Assembly (NCBI GenBank): GCA_009760885.1
Contig: CM019713.1
Location: forward strand, 80,616,486 to 80,680,485
DNA length: 64,000 bases
Direction of reading: 5' to 3'
Source of the DNA: Achatina immaculata
Lineage: Eukaryota; Mollusca; Gastropoda; Stylommatophora; Achatinidae
The notes beneath the pieces were generated by a model. That model saw only the letters and a program-made list of their open reading frames with translations. It was not told the origin of the DNA and ran no database searches. The stretch's first letter is position 1. Each line of letters starts with the position of its first letter. Both the position numbers and the translations under genes were made by a program. Of the stretch, positions 10,688 through 23,784 are shown piece by piece.

Positions 10688-11638
10688 CCTAAAACTGGAA
10701 AATATCAACCAATAAAACAGAGAGTGTGACAAGGATGTGTACCACCTCCACATCTCTTTTCTCTGTACAGAGAGAATATCCTAAGAACGATCAGTGGAAA
10801 ACCAGGTATAAAGTAGGAGGATACAATATTAACAACCTTTGATATGCTGACGACACAGTACTGATAGCTGAGGACCAACAGGACCTGCAAAATCTCTTGG
10901 ATAAAGTCGCTAAAGAAAGTGAACAGAAAAGCCTTACTTTGAACATCAAAAAGACAGAGACTATTGTTATATCTAATAAACAGAATCCACCAACATGCAG
11001 TATAAAATTAGACGTAACTATTCTAAAGCAAGTGCAGAAATTCAAATACCTTGGAGCAGTAATAACTTCAGATGGGAAATGAAGAACAGAAATTAGGAAC
11101 AGAATAGGCCAAACAAAGACTGCATTTCACAGAATGAGAAACATATTAGCTAACACATCAATGAATGTTAGAAAACGAGTCCTAAAATGCTATATTGAAC
11201 CTATCTTGTTATATGGAATTGAATCATGGACAATAGCTAGGTCTGCACAAAAATCATTGGAAGCAGCAGAAATGTGGTTTATTAGAAGAATGTTGCGAAT
11301 CCCCTGGACAGCAAAAATAACTAATGAAGTATGTATGAGAAGAGCTAGAGAGACAAAAAACCTTGTCAAAATGATAAAAGAGAGACAATGTACTTTCATA
11401 GGACATGCAATGAGAAGAGGGGGCATTGAAAATATTATAACAACAACAAACAAAAAATAGAAGTAAGAAGATCAAGAGGAAGAGCAAGAGAAATAATAAA
11501 AGACAGTCTGACGGGATGGTGTGATAGGAGATCACCAATTGAATTGACGCCCTGCATGAAAGATCATGTACTCTGGAGAAGCATAATAGCCAACGCCAGT
11601 CGGCATGGCACATGATGATGATGATGATGATGATGATG
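10688..11638 (+). pseudogene. Beta-family RTE, duplicated copy
   Basis: Same content as 9008-9962, including the YADD box, the 'TSDGK' stop and the (ATG)n tail. It differs by a one-base deletion near 10809 and a four-base deletion near 11453. It arose by DNA duplication rather than retroposition, since flanking sequence was copied too. Confidence 0.9.
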
Positions 11639-11757
11639 AGTAAGTTTTGGGCTCGCTTAAGGAGGTCCGTGCTAACTGGCGCGAGTTTTCCTTTATCTCT
11701 GCAATCAGGAGACGGAGCAGGAATTATGCTGACAAGCTTCTCATACTCAAAACTTTG

Positions 11758-12165
11758 CTTATAATCTTATGGCAGGTAGCACCTGATATTCTTACATCCT
11801 CTGCTACCTTTCTGAGTGTTAGATGTCCTTATAATCTTATGACAGGTAGCACCTGATATTCCTACATCCTCTGCTACCTTTCTGAGTGTTAGATATCCTT
11901 ATAATCTTATGGCAGGTAGCACCTGATATTACTACATCCTCTGCTACCTCTCTGATTGTTAGTTTTCCTTAGAATCTTAAGGCAAGAAACAGCTGCTATT
12001 TCTACATCCTCTCCTAACTCCCTCAGTGTTAGATTTCCGTAGAATCTTATGACAAGAAGCAGCAGCTATTTCTACAACCTCTGGTACCTCTTTAAGTGTT
12101 AGTTGTCTTTAGAATCTTATGACAAGAAGTAGCTGCTATTTCTACATCCTCTACTATCTACAGGG
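11758..12165. repeat. 70-bp minisatellite, second copy of array
   Basis: Duplicate of the array at 10081-10490, same unit order. Confidence 0.9.
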
Positions 12166-12225
12166 GATGGTCTGCCAGGGCAAGGGTAGTCTTCAGACGA
12201 TCGGCGTCCACTTTTGAAGAGGAGA

Positions 12226-15200
12226 ACCACCGAGATGTCTTCTTCTATCTACTTATCCAGAGATCGGGAAAACCACTCAGATGTCTTCTTCTATCTACTT
12301 AGCCAGAGATCGGGAAAACCACTCAGATGTCTTCTTCTATCTACTTAGCCAGAGATCGGGAAAACCACTCAGATGTCTTCTTCTATCTACTTAGCCAGAG
12401 ATCAAGAAAACCACTCATGTGTCTTCTTCTATCTACTTAACCAGAGATCCAGAAAACCACTCAGATGTCTTCTTCTATCTACTTAGCCAGTGATCAAGAA
12501 AACAACTCAGATGTCTTCTTCTATCTACTTAGCCAGTGATCAAGAAAACAACTCAGATGTCTTCTTCTATCTACTTAGCCAGTGATCAGGAAAACCACTC
12601 AGATGTCTTCTTCTATGTACTTAGCCAGAGATCAGGAAAACCACTCAGATGTCTTCTTCTATCTACTTAGCCAGTGATCAAGAAAACCACTCAGATGTCT
12701 TCTTCTATCTACTTAGCCAATGATCGGGAAAACCACTCAGATGTCTTCTTCTATCTACTTAGCCAGAGATCGGGAAAACCACTCAGATGTCTTCTTCTAT
12801 CTACTTAGCCAGAGATCGGGAAAACCACTCAGATGTCTTCTTCTATCTACTTAGACAGTGATCAAGAAAACCTCTCAGATGTCTTCTTCTATCTACTTAG
12901 CCAGTGATCAGGAAAACCTCTCAGATGTCTTTTTCTATGTACTTAGCCAGAGATCAGAAAACCACTCAGATGTCTTCTTCTTAGCCAGTGATCATGAAAA
13001 CCTCTCAGATGTCTTCTTATCTACTTAGCCAATGATCGGGAAAACCACTCAGATGTCTTCTTCTTAGCCAGTGATCATGAAAACCTCTCAGATGTCTTCT
13101 TCTTAGCCAGTGATCATGAAAACCTCTCAGATGTCTTCTCTATCTACTTAGCCAGGGTTCGGGAAAACCACTCAGATGTCTTCTTCTATCTACTTAGCCA
13201 GAGATCAGGAAAACCTCTCAGATGTCTTCTTCTTAGCCAGTGATCATGAAAACCTCTCAGATGTCTTCTCTATCTACTTAGACAGTGATCAAGAAAACAA
13301 CTCAGATGTCTTCTTATCTACTTAGCCAGTGATCATGAAAACCTCTCAGATGTCTTCTTCTATCTACTTAGACAGTGATCAAGAAAACAACTCAGATGTC
13401 TTCTTATCTACTTAGCCAGTGATCAGGAAAACCTCTCAGATGTCTTCTTCTTAGCCAGTGATCATGAAAACCTCTCAGATGTCTTCTATCTACTTAGACA
13501 GTGATCAAGAAAACAACTCAGATGTCTTCTTATCTACTTAGCCAGTGATCAGGAAAACCTCTCAGATGTCTTCTATCTACTTAGCCAGTGATCAAGAAAA
13601 CCTCTCAGATGTCTTTTTCTATCTACTTAGACAGTGATCAAGAAAACAACTCAGATGTCTTTTTCTATCTACTTAACCAGAGATCCAGAAAACCACTCAG
13701 ATGTCTTCTATCTACTTAGACAGTGATCAAGAAAACAACTCAGATGTCTTCTATCTACTTAGTTAGAGATCAGGAAAACCTCTCAGATGTCTTCTTCTTA
13801 GCCAGTGATCAAGAAAACAACTCAGATGTCTTCTATCTACTTAGACAGTGATCAAGAAAACCACTCAGATGTCTCTTCTATCTACTTAACCAGAGATCCA
13901 GAAAACCACTCAGATGTCTTCTATCTACTTAGCCAGGGTTCGGGAAAACCACTCAGATGTCTTCTTCTTAGCCAGTGATCAAGAAAACAACTCAGATGTC
14001 TTCTATCTACTTAGACAGTGATCAAGAAAACCACTCAGATGTCTTCTATCTACTTAGAAAGAGATCGGGAAAACCACTCAGATGTCTTCTATCTACTTAG
14101 CCAGAGATCGGGAAAACCACTCAGATGTCTTCTTCTATCTACTTAGCCAGAGATCGGGAAAACCACTCAGATGTCTTCTTCTATCTACTTAGCCAGAGAT
14201 CGGGAAAACCACTCAGATGTCTTCTTATCTACTTAGCCAGAGATCAAGAAAACCACTCATGTGTCTTCTTCTATCTACTTAGCCAGAGATCAGAAAACCA
14301 CTCATGTGTCTTCTTCTATCTACTTAGCCAGTGATCAAGAAAACAACTCAGATGTCTTCTTCTATCTACTTAGCCAGTGATCATGAAAACCACTCAGATG
14401 TCTTCTTCTATCTACTTAGCCAGTGATCAAGAAAACAACTCAGATGTCTTCTTCTATCTACTTAGCCAGTGATCAAGAAAACACTCAGATGTCTTCTTCT
14501 ATCTACTTAGCCAGTGATCAAGAAAACCTCTCAGATGTCTTCTTCTATCTACTTAGCCAGTGATCATGAAAACCTCTCAGATGTCTTCTTCTATCTACTT
14601 AGCCAGTGATCAAGAAAACAACTCAGATGTCTTCTATCTACTTAGCCAGTGATCAAGAAAACCACTCAGATGTCTTCTTCTATCTACTTAGCCAGTGATC
14701 AAGAAAACCTCTCAGATGTCTTCTTCTATCTACTTAGCCAGTGATCAAGAAAACCACTCAGATGTCTTCTTCTATCTACTTAGCCAGTGATCGGGAAAAC
14801 CACTCAGATGTCTTCTTCTATCTACTTAGCCAGAGATCGGGAAAACCACTCAGATGTCTTCTTCTATCTACTTAGCCAGAGATCGGGAAAACCACTCAGA
14901 TGTCTTCTTCTATCTACTTAGCCAGAGATCGGGAAAACCACTCAGATGTCTTCTTCTATCTACTTAGCCAGAGATCGGGAAAACCACTCAGATGTCTTCT
15001 TCTATCTACTTAGCCAGAGATCGGGAAAACCACTCAGATGTCTTCTTCTATCTACTTAGCCAGTGATCAAGAAAACCACTCAGATGTCTTCTTCTTAGCC
15101 AGTGATCAAGAAAACAACTCAGATGTCTTCTTCTATCTACTTAGCCAGTGATCAAGAAAACTACTCAGATGTCTTCTTCTATCTACTTAGCCAGAGATCA

Positions 15201-15898
15201 GGAAAACCACTCAGATGTCTTCTTCTATCTACTTAGCCAGTGATCAAGAAAACCACTCAGATGTCTTCTTCTATCTACTTAGCCAGTGATCAAGAAAACC
15301 ACTCAGATGTCTTCTTCTATCTACTTAGCCAGTGATCAAGAAAACCACTCAGATGTCTTCTTCTATCTACTTAGCCAGTGATCAAGAAAACCACTCAGAT
15401 GTCTTCTTCTATCTACTTAGCCAGTGATCAAGAAAACCACTCAGATGTCTTCTTCTATCTACTTAGCCAGATATCGGGAAAACCACTCAGATGTCTTCTT
15501 CTATCTACTTAGCCAGAAATCATGAAAACCACTCAGATGTCTTCTTCTATCTACTTAGCCAGAAATCATGAAAACCACTCAGATGTCTTCTTCTATCTAC
15601 TTAGCCAGCGATCGGGAAAACCACTCAGATGTCTTCTTCTATCTGCTTAGCCAGCGATCGGGAAAACCACTCAGATGTCTTCTTCTATCTACTTAGCCAG
15701 CGATCGGGAAAACCACTCAGATGTCTTCTTCTATCTACTTAGCCAGCGATCGGGAAAACCACTCAGATGTCTTCTTCTATCTACTTAGCCAGCGATCGGG
15801 AAAACCACTCAGATGTCTTCTTCTATCTACTTAGCCAGAGATCAAGAAAACCACTCAGATGTCTTCTTCTATCTACTTAGCCAGCGATCGGGAAAACC
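12226..15898. repeat. 46-bp satellite, roughly 80 copies
   Basis: About 3.67 kb are made of a 46-bp unit with the cores 'cagatgtcttcttctatcta' and 'cttagccagagatc' followed by 'gaaaacca'. Shorter variants that lack 'tatctac' cluster at 12960-14040; outer parts are more regular. Neighbouring units share private variants such as 'gcgatcggg' at 15600-15890, which suggests local expansion. No stable open frame exists, so it is non-coding. Confidence 0.95.
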
Positions 15899-16498
15899 AT
15901 GTTGAAATGCACCGGAACCTGCAGGTATGTGTTCACTTGGAGGCTTGTGCAGTGACAAAAGATACTAAGTTCAGACTGTGCACGTGCACCTACGAATGAT
16001 TAATATAACTCATGCCTTCCCGCCACTTTGATGCGCATTATATTTTCCGGAAAAAATTCAGTCCGGGAACTTTGTAAACAGCTCTAGTAAGATCTTCAAC
16101 TCTGATACTATGTTTTATCTTATGATCTTAGTTTGAACAACCTGTGCTCAAAGATTTTCCTTAGTATTATTTAGCTCTCTCAAAACCAGATATAGCAAAA
16201 CTTGCAAATGACCGTATAAAATTCACTACATGAGATCCCTTATTATCTTCCACTATCTTTAGTTCTCTGGCAAAGAACAAACTTTTTCCTATATTTAAAA
16301 GAATCAGTAATTCTACAAATTGACAATTGTCGCTAAATGTAACCACTTGAGGTAAACAAAATGTGTGACAGTCTTCCTCCTCACAAGACACTTGGAACAG
16401 AAAACTAACCCCATCAAAAGTCTTCTGGTTTAAGGGTTGAACGAGCTTCACTGGCGAAGATTATAAGGGCACTGCAGAATATTTCCTGGCAAGACAAA
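15899..16498. other. Unassigned sequence with a 94-codon minus-strand open frame
   Basis: A frame on the minus strand (16451 to 16167) starts MKLVQPLNQK and ends with GFERAK. It contains a Cys/Glu patch 'SCEEEDCHTFC'. I recognise no family. It could be a fragment of a decayed gene or transposon, or chance. Confidence 0.3.
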
Positions 16499-16499
16499 A

Positions 16500-16690
16500 A
16501 CTGTTATGTAATGCTGTCACACTGTTATGTATTGCTGTCACACTGTTATGTATTGCTGTCACACTATTGTGTATTGCTGTCACACTGTTATGTATTGCTG
16601 TCACACTGTTATGTATTGCTGTCAAACTGTTATGTATTGCTGTCACACTGTTGTGTATTGCTGTGACATTGCTGTGTATTGCTGTCAAAC
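16500..16690. repeat. 21-bp tandem repeat, about 9 copies
   Basis: The unit 'actgttatgtattgctgtca' plus one base repeats in register. Because 21 is a multiple of three, the minus strand reads as a heptapeptide repeat (HNSVTAI), but there is no sign of a gene around it. Confidence 0.9.
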
Positions 16691-16739
16691 AATTAAGGCG
16701 TAATTGACACCTCAGTTAAATTTATCCGAATTCGCGCCA

Positions 16740-17305
16740 GAGTTCGTCTGTAGATAATAATATCAGAGTTTAGTTACCATTGTTTTTCTGTCTTTAGATA
16801 ATATTATCAGACTTTAGTTACCGTTGTTTTTCTGTCTGTTGATAATAATATCAGATATTAATTACCATTTTTTTCTATCTGTAGATAATAATATCAGGCT
16901 TTAGTTACCCTTGTTTTTTTCTGTCTGTTGATAATAATATCAGGCTTTAGTTACCCTTTTTGTTCTGTCTGTAGATAATAATATCTGACTTTAGTTACAC
17001 TTGTTATTTCTGTCTGTAGATAATAATATAAGACTTTAGTTACCCTTTTTGTTCTGTCTGTAGATAATAATATCAGACTTTAGTTACCCTTTTTGTTCTG
17101 TCTGTAGATAATAATATCAGACTTTAGTTACCATTTTTGTTCTATCTGTAGATAATAATGTCAGACTTTAGCTACGCTTGTATTTCTGTCTGTAGATAAT
17201 AACATCAGACTTTATTTACCCTTTTTGTTCTTTCTGTAGATAATAATGCCAGACTGTAGCTACCCTTGTATTTCTGTGTGTAGAAAATAATATCAGTTTT
17301 AATAT
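16740..17305. repeat. 44-46-bp satellite, block 1
   Basis: Units carry 'tctgtagataataatatcag' and 'actttagttaccc', spaced 43-46 bp. The same array recurs at 18373 and 20265 with the PLE fragments, so satellite and PLE were amplified together. Confidence 0.9.
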
Positions 17306-17489
17306 CAGAGATTAGATACCCGTTCTTGTGAGATCAGATATATATTTTCAAGAAACAACTTAATCACAGAATTTTCTAAAGTTCTACAAAGATATGTTCA
17401 CACCCACCCGCTCTATTAATTACCCAGTAACACAATAATTGGTGTATAAGTATACAACTATACACGAAGCATTGCAGTAAAGCTGTGAT

Positions 17490-18266
17490 ATCAGAATTTA
17501 TAAAATCGAAAAAAGTAGGAGCAGCTTTATTACTTAACGATTACAAAGTTGTGACGTTTCGGCGTGAGCCTTAATCATACAAAAACATACAGGACGAAGA
17601 AATAGAGAGAGGAGATAAAGTATAGATTCACATGAATACTGTTTAAAAAAATTTTTTTAAACAATTTTTTTAAAGGAGTACTTAGCTGTAAATTGCAAGG
17701 TGTGGCTTGTCCGGCGGTGTGTGTCAGGAATGGATCTGGTAGGACGTGGAAATTGTTTAAATAGAGACCTGTGACATGTGGTCGGTGGGTTGTAACTGGG
17801 GGTGGTGGATGGGGAACCGGGGAGGGGAGAGAGAGTGACGCACTACTGGCCTAGCTAGGAGAAATTGAAACAGGTGATTGGGGAAGAGGGGTTGCAGAGA
17901 AGAGGGGTTGCAGAGAAGAGGGGTTGCAGAGAAAATAGCGGGGTTGCAGAGTGATGCTGTGAGGAAGTTTGAAAAGTAAGAAGGGGTGGATTTAGTGGAG
18001 AGGTACTATAATGATTGAAGAAGATGATGTTACGTGTAACTAAACAGTGAGTTTAACCCATGTGGTTCCAGCGTCCCATAATTTTGAATGCAGCGGTTCT
18101 CAAGTGCAAGGCGGCTTGTGTCATCTGCGTGACATTGTTTAATGGCTGTTACCAGAAAATCAGATTTGCCTCTGTGGTTGGGGCCATTGAAATGATTTGG
18201 GACTGGTTTCGAAGCATGCTGGGCGATGTGGTACAGATGTTTTGCATGCGGTCCCCTAATCTGAGG
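17490..18266 (-). pseudogene. Penelope-like element 3' end, copy A (truncated GIY-YIG)
   Basis: The minus strand carries the C-terminal half of a GIY-YIG endonuclease ('DRMQKHLYHIAQHA', 'HFNGPNHRGKSDFLVTAIK', 'LENRCIQNYGTLEPHG') and the PLE 3' untranslated region. It is cut at 18266 inside the domain, so the GIY-YIG core itself is lost. The 3' UTR holds the hammerhead-like motif at 17552-17580. Confidence 0.85.
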
Positions 18267-18372
18267 ACTGTAATAAATATTTATTTCCTATTCTTTCAGT
18301 TTGTTTACATTTATTTTTTCAAACAATTAAGGCGTAATTGACAGCTCAGTTAAATTTATCCGAATTCGCGCC

Positions 18373-18938
18373 AGAGTTCGTCTGTAGATAATAATATCAG
18401 AGTTTAGTTACCATTGTTTTTCTGTCTTTAGATAATAATATCAGACTTTAGTTACCATTGTTTTTCTGTCTGTTGATAATAATATCAGATATTAATTACC
18501 ATTTTTTTCTATCTGTAGATAATAATATCAGACTTTAGTTACCATTGTTTTTCTGTCTGTTGATAATAATATCAGGCTTTAGTTACCCTTTTTGTTCTGT
18601 CTGTAGATAATAATATCTGACTTTAGTTACACTTGTTATTTCTGTCTGTAGATAATAATATAAGACTTTAGTTACCCTTTTTGTTCTGTCTGTAGATAAT
18701 AATATCAGACTTTAGTTACCCTTTTTGTTCTGTCTGTAGATAATAATATCAGACTTTAGTTACCATTTTTGTTCTATCTGTAGATAATAATGTCAGACTT
18801 TAGCTACGCTTGTATTTCTGTCTGTAGATAATAACATCAGACTTTATTTACCCTTTTTGTTCTTTCTGTAGATAATAATGCCAGACTGTAGCTACCCTTG
18901 TATTTCTGTGTGTAGAAAATAATATCAGTTTTAATATC
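18373..18938. repeat. 44-46-bp satellite, block 2
   Basis: Near-identical to the block at 16740, offset about 1633 bp, as part of the tandem amplification. Confidence 0.9.
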
Positions 18939-19122
18939 AGAGATTAGATACCCGTTCTTGTGAGATCAGATATATATTTTCAAGAAACAACTTAATCACA
19001 GAATTTTCTAAAGTTCTACAAAGATATGTTCACACCCACCCGCTCTATTAATTACCCAGTAACACAATAATTGGTGTATAAGTATACAACTATACACGAA
19101 GCATTGCAGTAAAGCTGTGATA

Positions 19123-19964
19123 TCAGAATTTATAAAATCGAAAAAAGTAGGAGCAGCTTTATTACTTAACGATTACAAAGTTGTGACGTTTCGGCGTGAG
19201 CCTTAATCATACAAAAACATACAGGACGAAGAAATAGAGAGAGGAGATAAAGTATAGATTCACATGAATACTGTTTAAAAAAATTTTTTTAAACAATTTT
19301 TTTAAAGGAGTACTTAGCTGTAAATTGCAAGGTGTGGCTTGTCCGGCGGTGTGTGTCAGGAATGGATCTGGTAGGACGTGGAAATTGTTTAAATAGAGAC
19401 CTGTGACATGTGGTCGGTGGGTTGTAACTGGGGGTGGTGGATGGGGAACCGGGGAGGGGAGAGAGAGTGACGCACTACTGGCCTAGCTAGGAGAAATTGA
19501 AACAGGTGATTGGGGAAGAGGGGTTGCAGAGAAGAGGGGTTGCAGAGAAGAGGGGTTGCAGAGAAAATAGCGGGGTTGCAGAGTGATGCTGTGAGGAAGT
19601 TTGAAAAGTAAGAAGGGGTGGATTTAGTGGAGAGGTACTATAATGATTGAAGAAGATGATGTTACGTGTAACTAAACAGTGAGTTTAACCCATGTGGTTC
19701 CAGCGTCCCATAATTTTGAATGCAGCGGTTCTCAAGTGCAAGGCGGCTTGTGTCATCTGCGTGACATTGTTTAATGGCTGTTACCAGAAAATCAGATTTG
19801 CCTCTGTGGTTGGGGCCATTGAAATGATTTGGGACTGGTTTCGAAGCATGCTGGGCGATGTGGTACAGATGTTTTTGCATGCGGTCCCCTAATCTGAGGA
19901 CAGTCTCACCGATATATGTTATCCTGCATCTTTTGCAAACGATGACATATATCACATTCCGGTA
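19123..19964 (-). pseudogene. Penelope-like element 3' end, copy B (GIY-YIG endonuclease)
   Basis: The open frame from 19955 to 19662 covers the whole GIY-YIG module: 'IYVIVCKRCRITYIGET', then the conserved Arg region and 'LENRCIQNYGTLEPHG', ending SLFSYT. The reverse transcriptase is missing. At about 19970 it meets a plus-strand PLE fragment head to head. A one-base change alters the glycine after GET to valine. The 3' UTR reaches 19123. Confidence 0.87.
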
Positions 19965-20262
19965 CTCGGTATTTTTTACTCCGTGATGTTAAACAATTCC
20001 ACCGCCGATTACGGCTTAAATATCATTTTGCTAACAAAGAGTCCAACCAACCCACACAAGACCCCGATAATCCATTTGCATGTTACGACCACCATAAATA
20101 TAGCTGGACACCTTCCCCCGGGGCTTCCCAAGCTTTAGATCTTTATATTGATACGACGTGGCGTGAGATCCTTAACCTCAAACCACCAAGAATTCGACAT
20201 TTTAACCTAAATAAGGGAGAGTCCAAGGATTGTCCAGCCTTACACATCGAAACGATTTTCCA
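19965..20262 (+). pseudogene. Penelope-like element N-terminal fragment
   Basis: The plus strand matches the start of the PLE frame at 21687-21969, including 'KYSWTPSPGASQALDLYI', then jumps to the sequence found at 22320 ('ttttccagcctcttgtac') and into satellite. An internal deletion of about 350 bp therefore separates it from the intact arrangement. Confidence 0.85.
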
Positions 20263-20264
20263 GC

Positions 20265-20662
20265 CTCTTGTACCCTTTTTGTTCTGTCTGTAGATAATAA
20301 TATCAGATATTAATTACCATTTTTTTCTATCTGTAGATAATAATATCTGACTTTAGTTACCCTTGTTATTTCTGTCTGTAGATAATAATATCAGACTTTA
20401 GTTACCCTTTTTTGTTCTGTCTGTAGATAATAATATCAGACTTTAGTTACCCTTTTTGTTCTGTCTGTAGATAATAATATCAGACTTTAGTTACCATTTT
20501 TGTTATGTCTGTAGATAATAATGTCAGACTTTAGCTATGCTTGTATTTCTGTCTGTAGATAATAATATCAGACTTTATTTACCCTTTTTGTTCTGTCTGT
20601 AGATAATAATTCCAGACTGTAGCTACCCTTGTATTTCTGTGTGTAGAAAATAATATCAGTTT
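20265..20662. repeat. 44-46-bp satellite, block 3
   Basis: Shorter version of the array at 16740 and 18373, directly fused to the truncated PLE fragment. Confidence 0.88.
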
Positions 20663-20872
20663 TAATATCAGAGTTTAGATACCCGTTCTTGTGAGATCAG
20701 ATATATATTTTCAAGAAACAACTTAATCACAGAATTTTCTAAAGTTCTACAAAGATATGTTCACACCCACCCGCTCTGTTAATTACCCAGTAACACAACA
20801 ATTGGTGTATAAGTATACAACTATACAAGAAGCACTGCAGTAAAGCTGTGATATCAGAATTTATAAAATCGA

Positions 20873-21686
20873 AAAAAGTAGGAGCAGCTTTATTACTTAA
20901 TGATTACAAAGTTGTGACGTTTCGGCGTGAGCTTTAATCATACAAAAACATACAGGACGAAGAAATAGAGAGAGGAGATAAAGTATAGATTCACATGAAT
21001 ACTGTTTAAAAAAAACTTTAAAAACAATTTTTTTAAAAGTAGTACTTAGCTGTAAATTGCAAGGTGTGGCTTGTCCAGCGGTGTGTGTCAGGAATGGATC
21101 TGGTAGGACGTGGAAATTGTTTAAATAGAGACCTGTGAAATGTGGTCGGTGGGTTGTAACTGGGGGTGGTGGATGGGGAACCGGGGAGGGGAGAGAGAGT
21201 GACGCACTACTGGCCTAGCTAGGAGAAATTGAAACAGGTTATTGGGGAAGAGGGGTTGCAGAGAAGAGGGGTTGCAGAGAAAATAGCGGGGTTGCAGAGT
21301 GATGCTGTGAGGAAGTTTGAAAAGTAAGAAGTGGTGGATTTAGTGGAGAGGTACTATAATGATTGAAGAAGATGATGTTACGTGTAACTAAACAGTGAGT
21401 TTAACCCATGTGGTTCCAGCGTCCCATAATTTTGAATGCAGCGGTTCTCAAGTGCCAGGCGGCTTGTGTCATCTGCGTGACATTGTTTAATGGCTGTTAC
21501 CAGAAAATCAGATTTGCCTCTGTGGTTGGGGCCATTGAAATGATTTGGGACTGGTTTCGAAGCATGCTGGGCGATGTGGTACAGATGTTTTTGCATGCGG
21601 TCCCCTAATCTGAGGCCAGTCTCACCGATATATGTTATCCTGCATCTTTTGCAAACGATGACATATATCACATTCCGGGACTCGGT
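20873..21686 (-). pseudogene. Penelope-like element 3' end, copy C (inverted, head-to-head with the main PLE)
   Basis: The frame 21671 to 21378 encodes the same 97-residue GIY-YIG module as copy B, here with 'YIGETGLRLGDRM' intact. It is in opposite orientation to the main PLE, with the junction near 21686. Copies B and C share the junction, so the head-to-head state came before the tandem amplification. The 3' UTR motif lies at 20914-20942. Confidence 0.88.
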
Positions 21687-21975
21687 ATTTTTTACTCCGT
21701 GATGTTAAACAATTCCACCGCCGATTACGGCTTAAATATCATTTTGCTAACAAAGAGTCCAACCAACCCACACAAGACCCCGATAATCCATTTGCATGTT
21801 ACTACCACCATAAATATAGCTGGACACCTTCCCCCGGGGCTTCCCAAGCTTTAGATCTTTATATTATTACGACGTGGCGTGAGATTCTTAACCTCAAACC
21901 ACCAAGAATTCGACATTTTAACCTAAATAAGGGAGAGTCCAAGGCATTTCCAGCCTTAGACATCGAAACGATATC

Positions 21976-23784
21976 ATGATCAAACCAGCAGATAAGACCA
22001 GCAATCTCGTAGTTTGGAAAAAAAACGATTTATATATCGCGGAAGGAGTGTCCCAACTCAGCAATACAAAATTCTATGCCCCAGCGAAAAACGATACTAC
22101 CCGTTCTAATAATGACATAGTGGAAGCAACCATTAAAGACCTAATCACAGAAGGTGGCCTCCCACCCCAAGCTATTTCTCTTCACATTAAAGACAGCTGT
22201 TTAGGCACATCCACTTTCTATCTTCTTCCTAAAATCCACAAACCAGGTAACCCTGGATGCCCCATTGTATCAGCGTGTTCATGCCCCACTGAGCACATTT
22301 CTGATTTTTTAGATAGCATTTTCCAGCCTCTTGTACACAAACTACCCTCCTTTTTGAAAGACACCAACCGCGCATTAACAACTTTTGATACAATCACACT
22401 CTCTCAACACCACACCTATCACATCTTTCTCCTTGATGTCTGCTCTCTATACACTTCTATCCCCCATGAAGATGGACTCTTAGCACTCCGCCATTTTCTC
22501 GACAAAGACCCTCACCCCACAACTAACACTGACACCATAATCAGACTTACAGAGCTAGTACTAAACCAAAATTATTTCGAATTCAACGGCGAATACTTCG
22601 AGCAAATCAGTGGTGTTGCTATGGGAACGAAAATGGGTCCCAGTTATGCATGTCTATTTATGGGCTTTCTGGAAGTCAAATTATGGGAAACCTACACTGG
22701 CAGATTTCCAGAATTCTATAAAAGGTACATCGATGATGGCATTGGAATTACAAGTATGCCACATGAATATCTTTAAAAATTTATTGAATTCGCCAATACA
22801 CTCAATAAGAACATAAAATTCACTTATGAAATCTCTGACAAGTCTGTTAATTTTTTAGACATTAAAATTTCTATTGGCACAAACAGGCTTGTCACCTCTG
22901 TATTTTACAAGCCCACCGATAGCCACACCTATTTGCTTTACACCTCCTCCCATCCTGAGGCCTGTAAGAACTCCATCCCATATTCCCAACTCCTCCGTCT
23001 TCGCCGCATATGTCAGGATAATTTGGACTTTATAGATCAGTCCAACAAGTTATTAGAATTTTTCTGTCATCGCCACTACCCAGAAAAGGTCCTTCGTAAA
23101 GCCTTCAACCGTATCCAACAAGTGAGCCGCAAAGAAGTATTCAGGAAAAAGCCTGTTACTCCATCTGACAGAGTTAAGTTAGTACTGCCTTTCCACCCGC
23201 ACGGTCAGATGGTTAAGGAAATTCTTTATCGTCATCTGCCGATAATCCAACTCGACTCCGACACTCGTGACATTTTCTCTGATCCACCCCTGTTGGTATA
23301 CAAACGTGAGCCAAACCTTAAGGACATCCTCGTCCACAGCCACTTGAAGCAGAGCCTTACATATGTTGGCACCAGAAAATGTAACCGTCCCCGCTGCGTT
23401 ACCTGCCCTGTAGTTTGGGAAACGAAAACAATCACCTTTCCCAAAACTATCCTCACTCTTCTTGAGGGAGTCACATGCGAGTCCCGAAATGTGATATATG
23501 TCATCGTTTGCAAAAGATGCAGGATAGCATATATCGGTGAGACTGGCCTCAGATTAGGGGACCGCATGCAAAAACATCTATACGACATCGCCCAGCATGC
23601 TTCGAAACCAGTCCCAAATCATTTCAATGGCCCCAACCACAGAGGCAAATCTGATTTTCTGGTAACAGCCATTAAACAATGTCACGCAGATTACACAAGC
23701 CGCCTGGCACTTGAGAACCGCTGCATTCAAAATTATGGGACGCTGGAACCACATGGGTTAAACTCACTGTTTAGTTACACGTAA
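21976..23784 (+). pseudogene. PLE polyprotein: reverse transcriptase plus GIY-YIG endonuclease, one in-frame stop
   Basis: The frame starts 'MIKPADKTSNLVVWKKNDLY', a PLE RT hallmark. It continues with 'STFYLLPKIHKPGNPGCPIV', 'LLDVCSLYTSIPHEDGLLAL', 'ISGVAMGTKMGPSYACLFMG' (about residue 211) and the catalytic 'RYIDDGIGI' (about residue 250). A single TAA at 22774-22776 interrupts; the same frame then continues to 23784. The linker has a Cys cluster 'KCNRPRCVTC'. The nuclease shows 'VIYVIVCKRCRIAYIGETG', the distal Arg segment and the terminal 'LENRCIQNYG'. The missing N-terminus and the stop make it inactive as read. The N-terminal ~100 residues lie upstream in another frame. Confidence 0.9.

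Larger units (their letters stand above)
10601..12276. repeat. Tandem segmental duplication, copy 2
   Basis: This is a near-identical copy of 8919-10600 that begins inside the mariner right end, so it has only one mariner terminus. Its right end runs into the large 46-bp satellite; copy 1 ends in a single satellite unit. Confidence 0.93.

Noticed and set aside
18060..18341. Plus-strand frames antisense to the GIY-YIG copies (also at 19692 and 21408)
   Set aside because: They are antisense shadows of the nuclease; the minus strand carries the family motifs.
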